64,000 nucleotides of DNA from Pseudomonas sp. UYIF39 (GCF_029963765.1 NZ_JALBYU010000029.1:1-64000), one strand, 5' to 3'; shown: positions 16,956 through 26,357, counted from the stretch's first letter. The notes: generated by a model not told the origin, from the sequence alone. Translations and numbers: made by a program.

Positions 16956-17444
16956 TCAAGAACTTTTAAATGTCGCAGCTTCAGCATCTACAAAAGGCTG
17001 AAATAACTCCGCAGGCCAATTTGGATCGATGTTGGATGTCCGTTCGATACACCGCCACTCCCCATCGCGCTTCTCGAAGACGTCAGAATATGTGCCTGTA
17101 GAGACAACACCTTTATCTTCTTCTCTCCAACTTACAATCCAGCGCCACTCAACGTTTGCTTGGCTTCCGCTTCCTGTAATGGAGAACCATCCTAGCGAGT
17201 GACTCCATTTATGAATAGGAAACACACTGTGAGCGTAATCATAAAGCTGCTTTAGTCCCTCAAATCCTTCAAAAGTGACATGCCTTAGATCATTGACAGA
17301 AAATTTTGCATCCGGCCAATATAAGCTGGTATACAGTTCCGCAGACTTGCGGCTCGCGTCATTGTCGATATAAAGCTGATGAAGATTCAGCTGCTCAAAA
17401 ATTTCAAACTTGTCTTCGGTGGTTAATTTATTGCCAGCGCTCAT
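16956..17444 (-). CDS. SnoaL-like / NTF2-fold protein
   Basis: This 162-aa protein has the cone-shaped NTF2-like pattern: an N-terminal helix (FEIFEQLNLHQLYIDN), LYWPDAKFSVND, a GLKQLYDYAH segment and a C-terminal sheet with VEWRWIVSWRE, GTYSDVFEKRDGEWRCIER. SnoaL-like proteins include small isomerases, hydrolases and dehydratases, and function cannot be read from fold alone. The gene is monocistronic, with a GGGAG about 12 nt before the start. Its relation to nearby cif is unclear. Confidence 0.7.
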   Translation of the reverse strand: MSAGNKLTTEDKFEIFEQLNLHQLYIDNDASRKSAELYTSLYWPDAKFSVNDLRHVTFEGFEGLKQLYDYAHSVFPIHKWSHSLGWFSITGSGSQANVEWRWIVSWREEDKGVVSTGTYSDVFEKRDGEWRCIERTSNIDPNWPAELFQPFVDAEAATFKSS

Positions 17445-18068
17445 AATAAAGTCACTCCCGTTATTAATTGTTGTTCGGCTTCAAAATATTATTTGGCTCT
17501 AGCAGTCATTTGCGGCCTCCCTCAACTCTAATTATGCTATACAGCTAATAATAAAAGAATGAGATAGGCTTTGAGATACCAGACCACTAAGATACCACAG
17601 TCGCAGTAAATCAGAGTTTCGTCAATTGGTGGTGCCTCTCAGAAAGGAGAGCCCGGTTTCTCAAGTTTGGTGAGATGAGGTGCGTCCCTGAGAATGCCCG
17701 TTAGCTGTAGTTTTTGCAAAATGTAATCTTCAATACTCGGTTAGGAACCCAAATTATGAATGAGACTTTTTTAGAAGGAGTCTTAGCGGTAGCGCAATAA
17801 TATTAGCGCTCTATCATCTCCAAATCAAAAATGAGAATTGGTATTCTCAAATACTGTAGGTTCATTCGTTGACTCATGGTTTTTTTTTTGAAACTATCCA
17901 TAGTTGCTTGTGCTAAGAGTAGTTCAATCAATTTTAGGTGAGTTGCCGAATTTAGTTTGTATAAGAAGATTCTGTTGTTCTTATGAATTTGGATGGCGAT
18001 TTGTTTTTTGCCTGGTATTGCTTGAGCATTTAGGCCTTTAAACGAAACGATCGAACTGAGGTGGCAAA
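17445..18068. other. Intergenic region upstream of cif
   Basis: This 624-nt A+T-rich region lies between the divergent SnoaL-like gene and cif and should hold both promoters. A minus-strand frame at 17803-18087 is low-complexity and overlaps the cif start, so I do not call it. No CifR gene and no clear long palindrome were seen. Confidence 0.45.
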
Positions 18069-19022
18069 GTGATCCTACGCTACGCAAGATGCCTAATGGC
18101 TGGTTTGGCTCTGAGCTTTTCAGCTCATAGCCTAGCTGAAAGTGAATTTCCAGTGCCGGACGGGTTCATAAGTGAGATTAAGGTGGTCGATGGAATTAAG
18201 TTGCATTATGTCAAAGGAGGGAAGGGGCCGCTGGTTGTTTTAGTTCATGGGTTTGGTCAGACTTGGTACGAATGGCATCAGCTAATGCCACAACTTTCAA
18301 AAAAATTTACTGTGGTGGCGCTAGATCTACCAGGTTTAGGTATGTCAGATCCACCCGCAACCGGTTATAGTGGCAAAGATGTATCTGGCTACATTTATAA
18401 ACTTGCGAAAACTTTTAGTCCTAGCCAGCCTTTCAATCTTGTGGCTCATGATATAGGAATTTGGAACACATACCCTTTGGTCGTTCAGCATCAGGAAGAT
18501 ATCGCTAGGTTGATATACATGGAGGCTCCGATTCCTGACAGTAAGATATATGAGTTTCCTGCTTTCACGCGCGATGGAGAGTCATTAGTCTGGCATTTCA
18601 GTTTTTTTGCTGCTGGGGATAATCTTCCCGAAAAACTAATTGCTGGAAATGAAAAGTTTTTTTTCTCACACTTTATAAAAGAACATGCATCAAAATCCGA
18701 AGTTTTTGATGACTCGCTGCTCAATTTGTATGCGGCATCTTATGCGAAACCACGCAGCCTTCATGCTGCTTTTGAGTATTATCGTGCTTTAAATACATCT
18801 GTAATGCAGAACACGGAATTATCAAAAACTAAATTGACCATTCCGGTAATGGCAATTGGGGGCGGCGGGCACGGAGGACTAGGGACATTTGGTGCGAATC
18901 AGTTGAAAGAATATGCTACAAATGTCGAAGGCCATGTCTTACCTGGTTGCGGTCATTGGTTGCCCGAAGAGTGCGCAGAAAGCCTCAACCCGTTAATTTT
19001 AGAATTTCTCAGCCGTCCTTGA
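18069..19022 (+). CDS. cif: Cif-like secreted epoxide hydrolase
   Basis: This 317-aa alpha/beta hydrolase closely resembles P. aeruginosa Cif, the CFTR inhibitory factor, which opens epoxides and is secreted or packed into vesicles. Residues 1-23 are a signal peptide (AHSLAES cleavage region). The Cif catalytic set is complete and only one residue offset from P. aeruginosa numbering: nucleophile D128 (AHDIG), E152 (MEAPIP), H176 (WHFSFF), Y238 (EYYRAL) and H296 (GCGHWLPEEC). C294 and C302 could form the known disulphide. The GTG at 18069 is favoured because GAGG lies 7 nt upstream; an ATG at 18099 would cut into the signal. In P. aeruginosa cif sits in an operon with morB next to cifR. Neither is here, so control must differ. 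Confidence 0.9.
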   Translation: MILRYARCLMAGLALSFSAHSLAESEFPVPDGFISEIKVVDGIKLHYVKGGKGPLVVLVHGFGQTWYEWHQLMPQLSKKFTVVALDLPGLGMSDPPATGYSGKDVSGYIYKLAKTFSPSQPFNLVAHDIGIWNTYPLVVQHQEDIARLIYMEAPIPDSKIYEFPAFTRDGESLVWHFSFFAAGDNLPEKLIAGNEKFFFSHFIKEHASKSEVFDDSLLNLYAASYAKPRSLHAAFEYYRALNTSVMQNTELSKTKLTIPVMAIGGGGHGGLGTFGANQLKEYATNVEGHVLPGCGHWLPEECAESLNPLILEFLSRP

Positions 19023-19442
19023 TGCTTTAAGCTGGAACGTGCGGGTAAATTTATACCCGCCTTTTTAACGAAGGAAGATTTCTGCTTAAACAATTGCGAA
19101 GTATTTGGTACGGAGATTTTCTTCTAGTTGTTCGCAAAATATGATGGGTATATAAAAATTCTTCATAGGGCGGCGTCAACGGAAATTCCTGGTTATAAAC
19201 ATCCAGTTTCTTTTGGATGTGTTGCGGCGCCCCTATATTGCACATGGGAATCAGTTGAGTATTTCGAGTTAATGCGGAGTTCCAATACGGTCGTCGCGAG
19301 TCACATGAATTGGTAAAGTAGTTAGTCATTTTGTTTTTCATTAAAGCATCTCGGGTGCGCCGATGGAATTTTGCTTAGGGATGTTATTTTAGTGCGATGC
19401 GGCCGAACATGGTGGTGGAGTAGTCGGATCAAGCAGTTAAGC
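19023..19442. other. Intergenic region between cif and the dppA remnant
   Basis: After the cif terminator this stretch has no supported gene. The small frames on both strands lack ribosome binding sites and recognisable domains. The right edge (about 19400-19442) is the likely junction between the island and the dpp operon. Confidence 0.45.
19041..19066 (+). terminator. Rho-independent terminator of cif
   Basis: GCGGGTA (19041-19047) pairs with TACCCGC (19054-19060), followed by CTTTTT. It lies 19 nt past the cif stop. Confidence 0.85.
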
Positions 19443-19544
19443 ATGGCGCGCACCCGCATGTTTACCGCAATGCGCAAGAATGTAGAGGGCTATCACATTA
19501 GCCCCCTCACCACTAATAACTTCGCCACCACCCAGGTGAAGTAG
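19443..19544 (+). pseudogene. 3' remnant of dppA (periplasmic dipeptide-binding protein)
   Basis: In frame with a TAG at 19542-19544, about 32 codons read MARTRMFTAMRKN, VEGYHISPLTTNNF, ATTQVK. This is typical of the C-terminus of DppA-type solute-binding proteins, and the position just before dppB is where dppA belongs. Upstream of about 19440 the similarity is lost. The gene has therefore been cut, presumably by the event that placed the island here. Pseudomonads often have several dppA paralogues, so transport may still work with another binding protein. Confidence 0.65.
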
Positions 19545-19556
19545 ATAAGAAACTAC

Positions 19557-19581
19557 CGGCATTCCTGACCCAGGAATGCCG
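19557..19581. repeat. 11-bp inverted repeat in the dppB leader
   Basis: CGGCATTCCTG and CAGGAATGCCG are separated by ACC, 36 nt before dppB. In binding-protein operons such hairpins between the binding-protein gene and the permease gene protect the upstream mRNA and lower permease expression. This one may have had that role. Confidence 0.65.
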
Positions 19582-19616
19582 GGCACGCCTAACCGGCTGA
19601 TGAGGTACCACACAAG

Positions 19617-20627
19617 ATGTTTAGTTTTATTGCCCGCCGATTGGGGTTATTGATCCCCACATTCTTCGGCATCACCTTGCTGACTTTCGCGTTGATTCGC
19701 ATGATTCCAGGCGACCCCGTGGAAGTAATGATGGGCGAACGTCGAGTCGACCCCGAAATGCACGCTCAGGCAATGGAACGCCTTGGCCTGAACAAACCGC
19801 TGTATGCCCAGTACCTGGACTACATCGGCAAGTTGGCCCACGGCGACCTTGGCGAATCCCTGCGTACCCGTGAAAGTGTCTGGAGCGAGTTCAGCTCTCT
19901 ATTCCCTGCGACCCTGGAACTGTCCATGGCCGCGCTGTTGTTCGCCGGCATCCTGGGCCTCCTGGCCGGGGTGATTGCGGCACTCAAGCGAGGATCCCTG
20001 TTCGACCATGGGGTGATGGGCATCTCCCTGGCGGGATATTCGATGCCGATCTTCTGGTGGGGCCTGATCCTGATCATGTTCTTCTCGGTATCCCTGGGCT
20101 GGACCCCGGTGTCCGGGCGGATCGACCTGCTCTATGACATCGAGCCGCGGACCGGCTTCATGCTCATCGACACGCTGCTGGCCGATGACGTCGGTGCGTT
20201 CTTCGATGCCCTGCATCACCTGATCCTGCCGGCCATCGTGCTCGGCACCATCCCGCTGGCGGTTATTGCGCGGATGACCCGTTCGTCGATGCTCGAAGTG
20301 CTGCGCGAAGACTACATCCGTACCGCCCGTGCCAAAGGCCTGTCGCCGTCGCGCGTGGTCTTTGTTCACGGCCTGCGCAACGCGCTGATTCCGGTACTGA
20401 CCGTGGTTGGCCTGCAAGTCGGCACATTGCTGGCCGGTGCGGTCCTGACCGAAACCATCTTCTCCTGGCCCGGCATCGGCAAATGGCTGATCGAAGCCAT
20501 TGGCGCACGGGACTATCCCGTGGTGCAGAACGGCATCCTGTTAATCGCCTGCCTGGTGATTCTGGTCAACTTCGTAGTGGACATCCTCTACGGCTTTGCC
20601 AACCCACGCATTCGTCACCAGCGCTGA
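19617..20627 (+). CDS. dppB: Dipeptide ABC transporter permease DppB
   Basis: This 336-aa inner-membrane permease is the first of two that form the channel of the dipeptide (and related small peptide or haem) importer. The N-terminus (RRLGLLIPTFFGITLLTFALIRMIPGDP, read in two parts) is the classic DppB/OppB start. Six membrane segments are spaced over the protein, and the EAA loop that contacts the ATPase is at EVLREDYIRTARAKGLS (about residues 224-241). The start at 19617 is preceded by a hairpin and the dppA remnant. dppC begins four bases after its stop. Confidence 0.95.
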   Translation: MFSFIARRLGLLIPTFFGITLLTFALIRMIPGDPVEVMMGERRVDPEMHAQAMERLGLNKPLYAQYLDYIGKLAHGDLGESLRTRESVWSEFSSLFPATLELSMAALLFAGILGLLAGVIAALKRGSLFDHGVMGISLAGYSMPIFWWGLILIMFFSVSLGWTPVSGRIDLLYDIEPRTGFMLIDTLLADDVGAFFDALHHLILPAIVLGTIPLAVIARMTRSSMLEVLREDYIRTARAKGLSPSRVVFVHGLRNALIPVLTVVGLQVGTLLAGAVLTETIFSWPGIGKWLIEAIGARDYPVVQNGILLIACLVILVNFVVDILYGFANPRIRHQR

Positions 20628-20631
20628 GATC

Positions 20632-21561
20632 ATGACCATGACCACTCCAGCTTCAACTTCAAATCAAGCGGTAACAGTCGATCAAAGCCTGCTGTACCCG
20701 TCCCCGTACAAAGAATTCTGGCAAGCGTTTTCCAAGAACAAAGGCGCCGTTGCCGGCCTGATGTTCATGCTGCTGGTGATTTTCTGCGCGATTTTCGCGC
20801 CATGGGTTGCCCCGCATAACCCGAGCGAGCAATACCGTGACTTCCTGCTGACCCCGCCGTCCTGGCTGGAGGGTGGACAGATCCAGTTCCTGCTGGGCAC
20901 CGATGAACTGGGTCGCGACCTGTTGTCGCGCCTGATCAACGGTTCGCGCCTGTCCCTGCTGATCGGTTTGTCGTCGGTGGTGATGTCGCTGATTCCGGGG
21001 ATCCTGTTGGGTCTGTTCGCCGGTTTCTTCCCGAAACTGCTCGGCCCGACCATCATGCGCCTGATGGACATCATGCTGGCCCTGCCGTCCCTGCTGCTGG
21101 CGGTGGCGATTGTCGCCATCCTCGGCCCTGGCCTGATCAACACCATTATTGCCATCGCCGTGGTTTCGTTGCCGTCCTATGTTCGTCTGACCCGCGCCGC
21201 GGTGATGGGCGAATTGAACCGCGACTATGTGACCGCCGCGCGCCTGGCCGGTGCCGGTCTGCCACGCCTGATGTTCGTCACCGTGCTGCCCAACTGCATG
21301 GCACCGTTGATCGTTCAGGCCACCCTGAGTTTCTCTTCGGCGATTCTCGATGCCGCGGCCCTGGGCTTCCTCGGCCTTGGCGTACAACCGCCAACCCCTG
21401 AGTGGGGCACCATGCTGGCTTCGGCTCGCGACTACATCGAACGCGCCTGGTGGGTGGTAAGTCTGCCTGGTTTGACCATTTTGCTCAGCGTGCTGGCAAT
21501 CAACTTGATGGGCGACGGTCTGCGCGATGCGCTGGACCCGAAACTCAAGAACGCCGCCTGA
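20632..21561 (+). CDS. dppC: Dipeptide ABC transporter permease DppC
   Basis: This 309-aa second permease subunit pairs with DppB. The N-terminus is a polar tail, followed by WQAFSKNKGAVAGLMFMLLV, the usual DppC/OppC first membrane segment. The conserved LGTDELGRDLLSRLINGSR motif follows (about residues 83-102), and the EAA loop is at LNRDYVTAARLAGA. I start at the ATG at 20632; an ATG at 20638 is also possible, while the frame from 20596 overlaps dppB too far. The 3' end is followed by the dppD ribosome binding site AGGAG. Confidence 0.95.
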   Translation: MTMTTPASTSNQAVTVDQSLLYPSPYKEFWQAFSKNKGAVAGLMFMLLVIFCAIFAPWVAPHNPSEQYRDFLLTPPSWLEGGQIQFLLGTDELGRDLLSRLINGSRLSLLIGLSSVVMSLIPGILLGLFAGFFPKLLGPTIMRLMDIMLALPSLLLAVAIVAILGPGLINTIIAIAVVSLPSYVRLTRAAVMGELNRDYVTAARLAGAGLPRLMFVTVLPNCMAPLIVQATLSFSSAILDAAALGFLGLGVQPPTPEWGTMLASARDYIERAWWVVSLPGLTILLSVLAINLMGDGLRDALDPKLKNAA

Positions 21562-21571
21562 GGAGATTCAA

Positions 21572-22540
21572 ATGTCACTGTTAGAAATCAAGAATCTCAA
21601 CGTTCGCTTTGGCGACAAGAACGCCGTACCGGTGGTCGATGGCCTCGACATTACCGTGGACAAAGGCGAAGTCCTGGCCATCGTTGGCGAGTCGGGTTCC
21701 GGCAAGTCCGTGACCATGATGGCGCTGATGGGCCTGATCGAGCATCCGGGGATCGTCACCGCTGACGCGCTGAATTTCGACGGCAAGAACATGCTCAAGC
21801 TCAGCAACCGTCAGCGTCGGCAAATCGTCGGCAAAGACCTGGCCATGGTCTTCCAGGACCCGATGACCGCGCTGAACCCGAGCTACACCGTCGGCTTCCA
21901 GATTGAAGAAGTGCTGCGCCTGCACCTGAAAATGTCGGGCAAGCAGGCCCGCGCACGCGCCATCGAACTGCTGGAAAAAGTGGAAATCCCGGGCGCAGCC
22001 AGTCGTATGGACGCTTACCCGCATCAGCTTTCCGGCGGTATGAGCCAGCGTGTTGCAATTGCCATGGCGATTGCCGGCGAACCGAAACTGTTGATCGCCG
22101 ACGAACCGACCACCGCACTCGACGTGACGATTCAGGCGCAGATCATGGACCTGCTGCTGGCGTTGCAGAAAGAGCAGAACATGGGCCTGGTGCTGATCAC
22201 GCACGACCTCGCGGTGGTGGCCGAAACCGCTCAGCGTGTGTGCGTGATGTACGCCGGCCAAGCGGTAGAAGTGGGACAAGTGCCTCAACTATTCGACATT
22301 CCGGCACACCCTTACAGCGAAGCCCTGCTCAAGGCGATTCCGGAACACAGCCTCGGCGCCACACGCCTGGCTACATTGCCGGGCATCGTTCCGGGTCGTT
22401 ATGACCGTCCGCAGGGTTGCCTGCTGTCGCCGCGCTGCCCGTACGTGCAAGACAACTGCCGCACGCAGCGTCCGACCCTCGATCCGAAAAGCAACAGCCT
22501 CGCCCGCTGCTTCTACCCGCTGAACCAGGAGGTGGCGTAA
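21572..22540 (+). CDS. dppD: Dipeptide ABC transporter ATPase DppD
   Basis: This 322-aa ATPase has Walker A GESGSGKS (about residues 38-45), the signature LSGGMSQRVAIA, Walker B LLIADEPTTALDV and a His switch at LITHDL. The C-terminal OppD/F domain carries a Cys cluster (GCLLSPRCPYVQDNC) that binds an iron-sulphur cluster in some relatives. The start at 21572 has AGGAG 7-8 nt upstream. The stop overlaps the dppF start by one base (TAATG). Confidence 0.95.
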   Translation: MSLLEIKNLNVRFGDKNAVPVVDGLDITVDKGEVLAIVGESGSGKSVTMMALMGLIEHPGIVTADALNFDGKNMLKLSNRQRRQIVGKDLAMVFQDPMTALNPSYTVGFQIEEVLRLHLKMSGKQARARAIELLEKVEIPGAASRMDAYPHQLSGGMSQRVAIAMAIAGEPKLLIADEPTTALDVTIQAQIMDLLLALQKEQNMGLVLITHDLAVVAETAQRVCVMYAGQAVEVGQVPQLFDIPAHPYSEALLKAIPEHSLGATRLATLPGIVPGRYDRPQGCLLSPRCPYVQDNCRTQRPTLDPKSNSLARCFYPLNQEVA

Positions 22541-23511
22541 TGGCCGTCGTACTTACCGCCCGCGACCTGACCCGTCACTACGAAGTGTCCCGTGGCCTGT
22601 TCAAGGGCCATGCGACCGTGCGCGCCCTGAACGGTGTGTCGTTCGAACTGGAAGCCGGCAAGACCCTCGCCGTCGTAGGCGAATCGGGCTGCGGCAAATC
22701 CACCCTGGCCCGCGCCCTGACACTGATCGAAGAGCCGTCCTCCGGTTCCTTGAAAATCGCCGGCCAGGAAGTTGCCGGTGCCGACAAGGCTCAGCGCAAG
22801 CAATTGCGCAAAGACGTGCAGATGGTGTTCCAGAGCCCGTACGCGTCGTTGAACCCACGGCAGAAAGTCGGTGATCAACTGGCCGAGCCATTGCTGATCA
22901 ACACCAGCCTGAGCGCGGCCGAACGTCGCGAGAAAGTCCAGGCAATGATGAAGCAGGTGGGCTTGCGTCCTGAGCACTATCAGCGTTATCCGCACATGTT
23001 CTCCGGCGGTCAGCGCCAGCGGATCGCCCTCGCTCGCGCGATGATGCTGCAACCGAAAGTGCTGGTCGCGGACGAACCGACCTCGGCGCTGGACGTGTCG
23101 ATCCAGGCCCAGGTGCTGAACCTGTTCATGGATCTGCAGCAAGAGTTCAATACCGCCTACGTGTTCATCTCCCACAACTTGGCGGTGGTGCAACACGTCG
23201 CCGATGACGTGATGGTGATGTACCTCGGCCGCCCAGTGGAAATGGGTCCGAAAAACGACATCTACGAGCGTCCGCTGCACCCGTACACCCAGGCGTTGCT
23301 GTCGGCGACCCCGACCATCCACCCGGACCCGAACAAGCCGAAGATCAAAATTGTCGGCGAGTTGCCCAACCCGTTGAACCCGCCGTCGGGTTGCGCTTTC
23401 CACAAGCGCTGCCCGTATGCGACCGAACGCTGCAGCACCGAAGAGCCAGCCTTGCGCCTGCTCGACAGCCGCCAGGTGGCTTGCCACTACGCCGAGCAGT
23501 TTTATATGTAA
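22540..23511 (+). CDS. dppF: Dipeptide ABC transporter ATPase DppF
   Basis: This 323-aa ATPase pairs with DppD to power import. It has Walker A GESGCGKS, signature FSGGQRQRIALA, Walker B VLVADEPTSALDV and switch His in FISHNL. The C-terminal Cys motif is GCAFHKRCPYATERC. The start at 22540 has GGAGG upstream within dppD. It is the last gene of the dpp operon. Confidence 0.95.
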   Translation: MAVVLTARDLTRHYEVSRGLFKGHATVRALNGVSFELEAGKTLAVVGESGCGKSTLARALTLIEEPSSGSLKIAGQEVAGADKAQRKQLRKDVQMVFQSPYASLNPRQKVGDQLAEPLLINTSLSAAERREKVQAMMKQVGLRPEHYQRYPHMFSGGQRQRIALARAMMLQPKVLVADEPTSALDVSIQAQVLNLFMDLQQEFNTAYVFISHNLAVVQHVADDVMVMYLGRPVEMGPKNDIYERPLHPYTQALLSATPTIHPDPNKPKIKIVGELPNPLNPPSGCAFHKRCPYATERCSTEEPALRLLDSRQVACHYAEQFYM

Positions 23512-24100
23512 CTCACGTTTACTAGCAATGAGAGTAAAGTATCGTCCTCCGTTGCGCAGTTATGTAAATAATTGCTTTATAACGTTTGCGTTTTAGCCCT
23601 TCTTGTCATATTACGCATCAATTTAACAAGCAGGGCTCTTATTATAATAATCAGATGTGGATGTGCTCACTACCAATGCTAATGCCGAAATTAATGAGAA
23701 GTTGGGTAGTGAAGTCTTGTTTGGCAATCGTCATTTGAGCATCTTCGAGAGTTTGGTCAGCGTCTGAAGCAGATTCCACACGAAGGAAACTTTTATACTT
23801 TTGCCACTGCAAGCCTGTGTCTGACGTGAGACGCCGTAATCGCTCGACAGGCGGCCCTCACTTTTTATCGCTTAAGGTAATGATGTCCTCTTGAACTGAA
23901 CAGACTGTAAAGGTTGTACGAATTTATCTGCGTCAGGAGGGATTGGGTTTAATTTAGGACTCTGACAAGCCGCGCATGATTCTAGGCTCACAGCGTTAGG
24001 TACCGAGCTTATCGCAATTTTGATCACGCGCATGAAGATAGCGGAAGCCTCGCCGCTTAGGTTAATACGTAACTCGCTTAAATTACAGCGCGTATGATTT
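23512..24100. other. Intergenic region after dppF
   Basis: No gene or convincing terminator is seen in this 589-nt region. Short minus-strand frames lack ribosome binding sites and domain similarity. The drop in G+C after dppF suggests that a second accessory segment begins here. Confidence 0.4.
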
Positions 24101-25036
24101 CTATTCCACCAATTTCGCATCCACTGGTGTTTGTATTCCAGCGGGTTGGTCGCGAGACTTCCGTATATGCTCAATGAGCGCGCGTAACTTGGGCGCAAGA
24201 TTGTGACGACTCGGGTAGTAAAGAAAAAAACCGGGGAAGGGGGACAGGTAGTTATCCAACACAGTCACCAGTTCACCGCGATCCAGGTAGGTACGAAACG
24301 TATCTTCAATGCCAAAAGTAATCCCGCCTCCGGCCAAAGCGGTACGCACCATAAGCGTCATGTCATTGGTTGTGATTTGCGGCGCGACCGCCACCGCGAA
24401 CGTTTGCCCGTTGTCTGTAAACTCCCAGCGATGAGGTGCGCTGCCAGGGCTCGGACGCCAGCCAATACAACGGTGATTGGTAAGATCGCTAGGGTGAAGT
24501 GGTGTGCCATAGCTAGCGAAATAGGCGGGTGTCGCGACAGCGACCTCTCGCTGATCACCCGTTAATGAAATCGCGATCATATCCTGCTCAATCACTTCAC
24601 CTAGCCGAACGCCAGCATCAAAACCACGCTCAACAATATCAAATTCTTCATCGGTCACCGTGATATCGAGCGTGATCAGGGGAAAAGCATGGGCAAACTC
24701 CGCGATTAAGCGCCCATCTAAAAAGCGTTCAGCAATAGATGTCACGGCCAATTTCAACCGACCTCTCGGCGGTCCTTTCATCGTTGCTTCGTCAAGGGCG
24801 CCCAATAACGCAGCAATCAGACCTGCAGTTTGGCGGTGCAGTGTTTCGCCGGCTTCAGTCAGGCGGACGCTTCGCGTGGTGCGATATACGAGTGCAATGC
24901 CCAACGCGTCCTCCAACCTCCGAATGCTCTGGCTGATAGCGGAGCGAGTAACGTCTAATTTTTCGGCGGCCCCACGGAAGCTCTGCACCTGCGCGACCGC
25001 TGCGAAGACCTTCAAAAGGTTCAGATCAAAGTTCAT
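24101..25036 (-). CDS. LysR-family transcriptional regulator
   Basis: This 311-aa protein has an N-terminal winged HTH (LNLLKVFAAVAQVQSFRGAA, TRSAISQSIRRLE) and a periplasmic-binding-protein-like effector domain from about residue 90. It is divergent from an SDR gene, the usual layout in which the LysR protein controls its neighbour and itself. The 101-bp gap holds two inverted repeats that could be its operators. The effector is unknown, but regulators of this CrgA/DsdC-like subgroup often sense small organic substrates of the paired enzyme. Confidence 0.92.
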   Translation of the reverse strand: MNFDLNLLKVFAAVAQVQSFRGAAEKLDVTRSAISQSIRRLEDALGIALVYRTTRSVRLTEAGETLHRQTAGLIAALLGALDEATMKGPPRGRLKLAVTSIAERFLDGRLIAEFAHAFPLITLDITVTDEEFDIVERGFDAGVRLGEVIEQDMIAISLTGDQREVAVATPAYFASYGTPLHPSDLTNHRCIGWRPSPGSAPHRWEFTDNGQTFAVAVAPQITTNDMTLMVRTALAGGGITFGIEDTFRTYLDRGELVTVLDNYLSPFPGFFLYYPSRHNLAPKLRALIEHIRKSRDQPAGIQTPVDAKLVE

Positions 25037-25050
25037 TGTAAAGTCCTGCT

Positions 25051-25126
25051 AACCTATTTGGTTACCTAAAGGGGTGTTCTCTCGAAAATGCGGTACAGCT
25101 ATCGTGTGCGTCAACTTCCTGTACCG
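25051..25126. promoter_or_regulatory. LysR-type operator candidates
   Basis: TAACC-TATTT-GGTTA (25051-25065) has the length and symmetry of a LysR box. A second pair, CGGTACAG (25091-25098) and CTGTACCG (25119-25126), flanks the likely SDR promoter. Both lie in the gap between the divergent LysR and SDR genes. Confidence 0.5.
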
Positions 25127-25137
25127 AGAACTGAAAT

Positions 25138-25866
25138 ATGAGCATTAATAAAATCGTTCTGATCACCGGCGCTTCCAGCGGCATTGGCGAGGGTATTGCT
25201 CGCGAACTCGCCGCAGCTGGCGCAACCCTCCTACTTGGCGCTCGTCGCGTCGATCGACTTGAAGTTCTTATAAACGAAATCAATAATTCCGGCGGACAGG
25301 CAGAGTTCCGAAAGCTAGATGTTACTGACAAAGCTGACGTGGAAGCATTCACGCAATATGCTCGCGAGCGCTGGGGCAGGGTAGACGTAATTATCAACAA
25401 TGCCGGTATCATGCCGTTGTCTCCACTCGCCGCGATGAAGACCGATGATTGGAACAGGATGATCGACGTTAATATCAAAGGCGTCCTGCATGGAATCGCG
25501 GCTGTGTTACCCGAATTCATTTTGCGAGGTACGGGACATGTGATAAATATTGCGTCGGTTGGAGCGTTGACCGTATCACCGACAGCGGCTATTTACTGCG
25601 CTACCAAATATGCGGTGCGGGCCATTTCCGATGGTTTGCGTCAGGAGCGATCGGATATTCGCGTTACCTGCGTACACCCTGGGGTAGTGGAAAGTGAATT
25701 GGCATCGACCATTACCGATTCGGCCACTATCCAAGCAATGGCAAGTTATCGAGCAATCGCTTTACAACCGGACGCCATTGGCCGCGCAGTACGGTTTGCG
25801 ATTGAGCAACCGGATGACGTAGACGTAAATGAAATTGTCATCCGCCCAACACGAGCTTTTCACTGA
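25138..25866 (+). CDS. Short-chain dehydrogenase/reductase
   Basis: This 242-aa classical SDR has the NAD(P) motif TGASSGIG (residues 10-17), NNAG (about 85-88), the active-site Ser in NIASVGA and the YCATK catalytic Tyr-Lys (about 152-156). ARR after the second strand suggests NADP preference. It oxidises or reduces a small alcohol or ketone. The substrate is not readable from sequence. It is probably induced by the divergent LysR regulator. Confidence 0.92.
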   Translation: MSINKIVLITGASSGIGEGIARELAAAGATLLLGARRVDRLEVLINEINNSGGQAEFRKLDVTDKADVEAFTQYARERWGRVDVIINNAGIMPLSPLAAMKTDDWNRMIDVNIKGVLHGIAAVLPEFILRGTGHVINIASVGALTVSPTAAIYCATKYAVRAISDGLRQERSDIRVTCVHPGVVESELASTITDSATIQAMASYRAIALQPDAIGRAVRFAIEQPDDVDVNEIVIRPTRAFH

Positions 25867-26357
25867 GGATGGTCAGCGAAGGCACCGTAATACGAGCAAG
25901 ATAAAACCATCTAGTTAAAGCCACTTCTTTCAATAAATTCATCATATGAAAACGGAAGAGTATTTAAGAGGTTCGACTCGGGTAGTCGGTCGCCGAGGAA
26001 TAAACCTCGGCGAACGTTCTCGATCTGATCTTCCAGATTGTTTGGGTTTTAGATGTTTGTTAAGCCTATTAATGAAATACAAAAAGCATTCTTTAGTGAG
26101 GCGCGTTGCAGTGAGGTGTACTATCATGTGCTCCGAAATTAGTGACAAGTGTATTTGATAGTTTAAAAATTTTTTAAATGATTATAATATCTGTCGCCGT
26201 TTTCAATTGAACGTTAAGTTCGCTAATCGCTTTGTCGCTTGACCGTCCTTGGTCCATAGATGCTGAGCTACTCAATCAATCTACTACAGCCCAATCAAAG
26301 CATATTGGAAAGCATCCAATAGTCGTGTGTTCAGGTGGCAGATGTTGTAACTGCCAA
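25867..26357. other. Intergenic region with an 8-bp hairpin
   Basis: CGCCGAGG (25991-25998) and CCTCGGCG (26005-26012) flank AATAAA. It may terminate the SDR transcript, though no T-run follows. Nothing else is recognised; the stretch is A+T-rich. Confidence 0.4.

Noticed and set aside
17803..18087. 94-aa minus-strand frame upstream of cif
   Set aside because: Low complexity, A+T-rich, overlaps the cif start and has no ribosome binding site or family.
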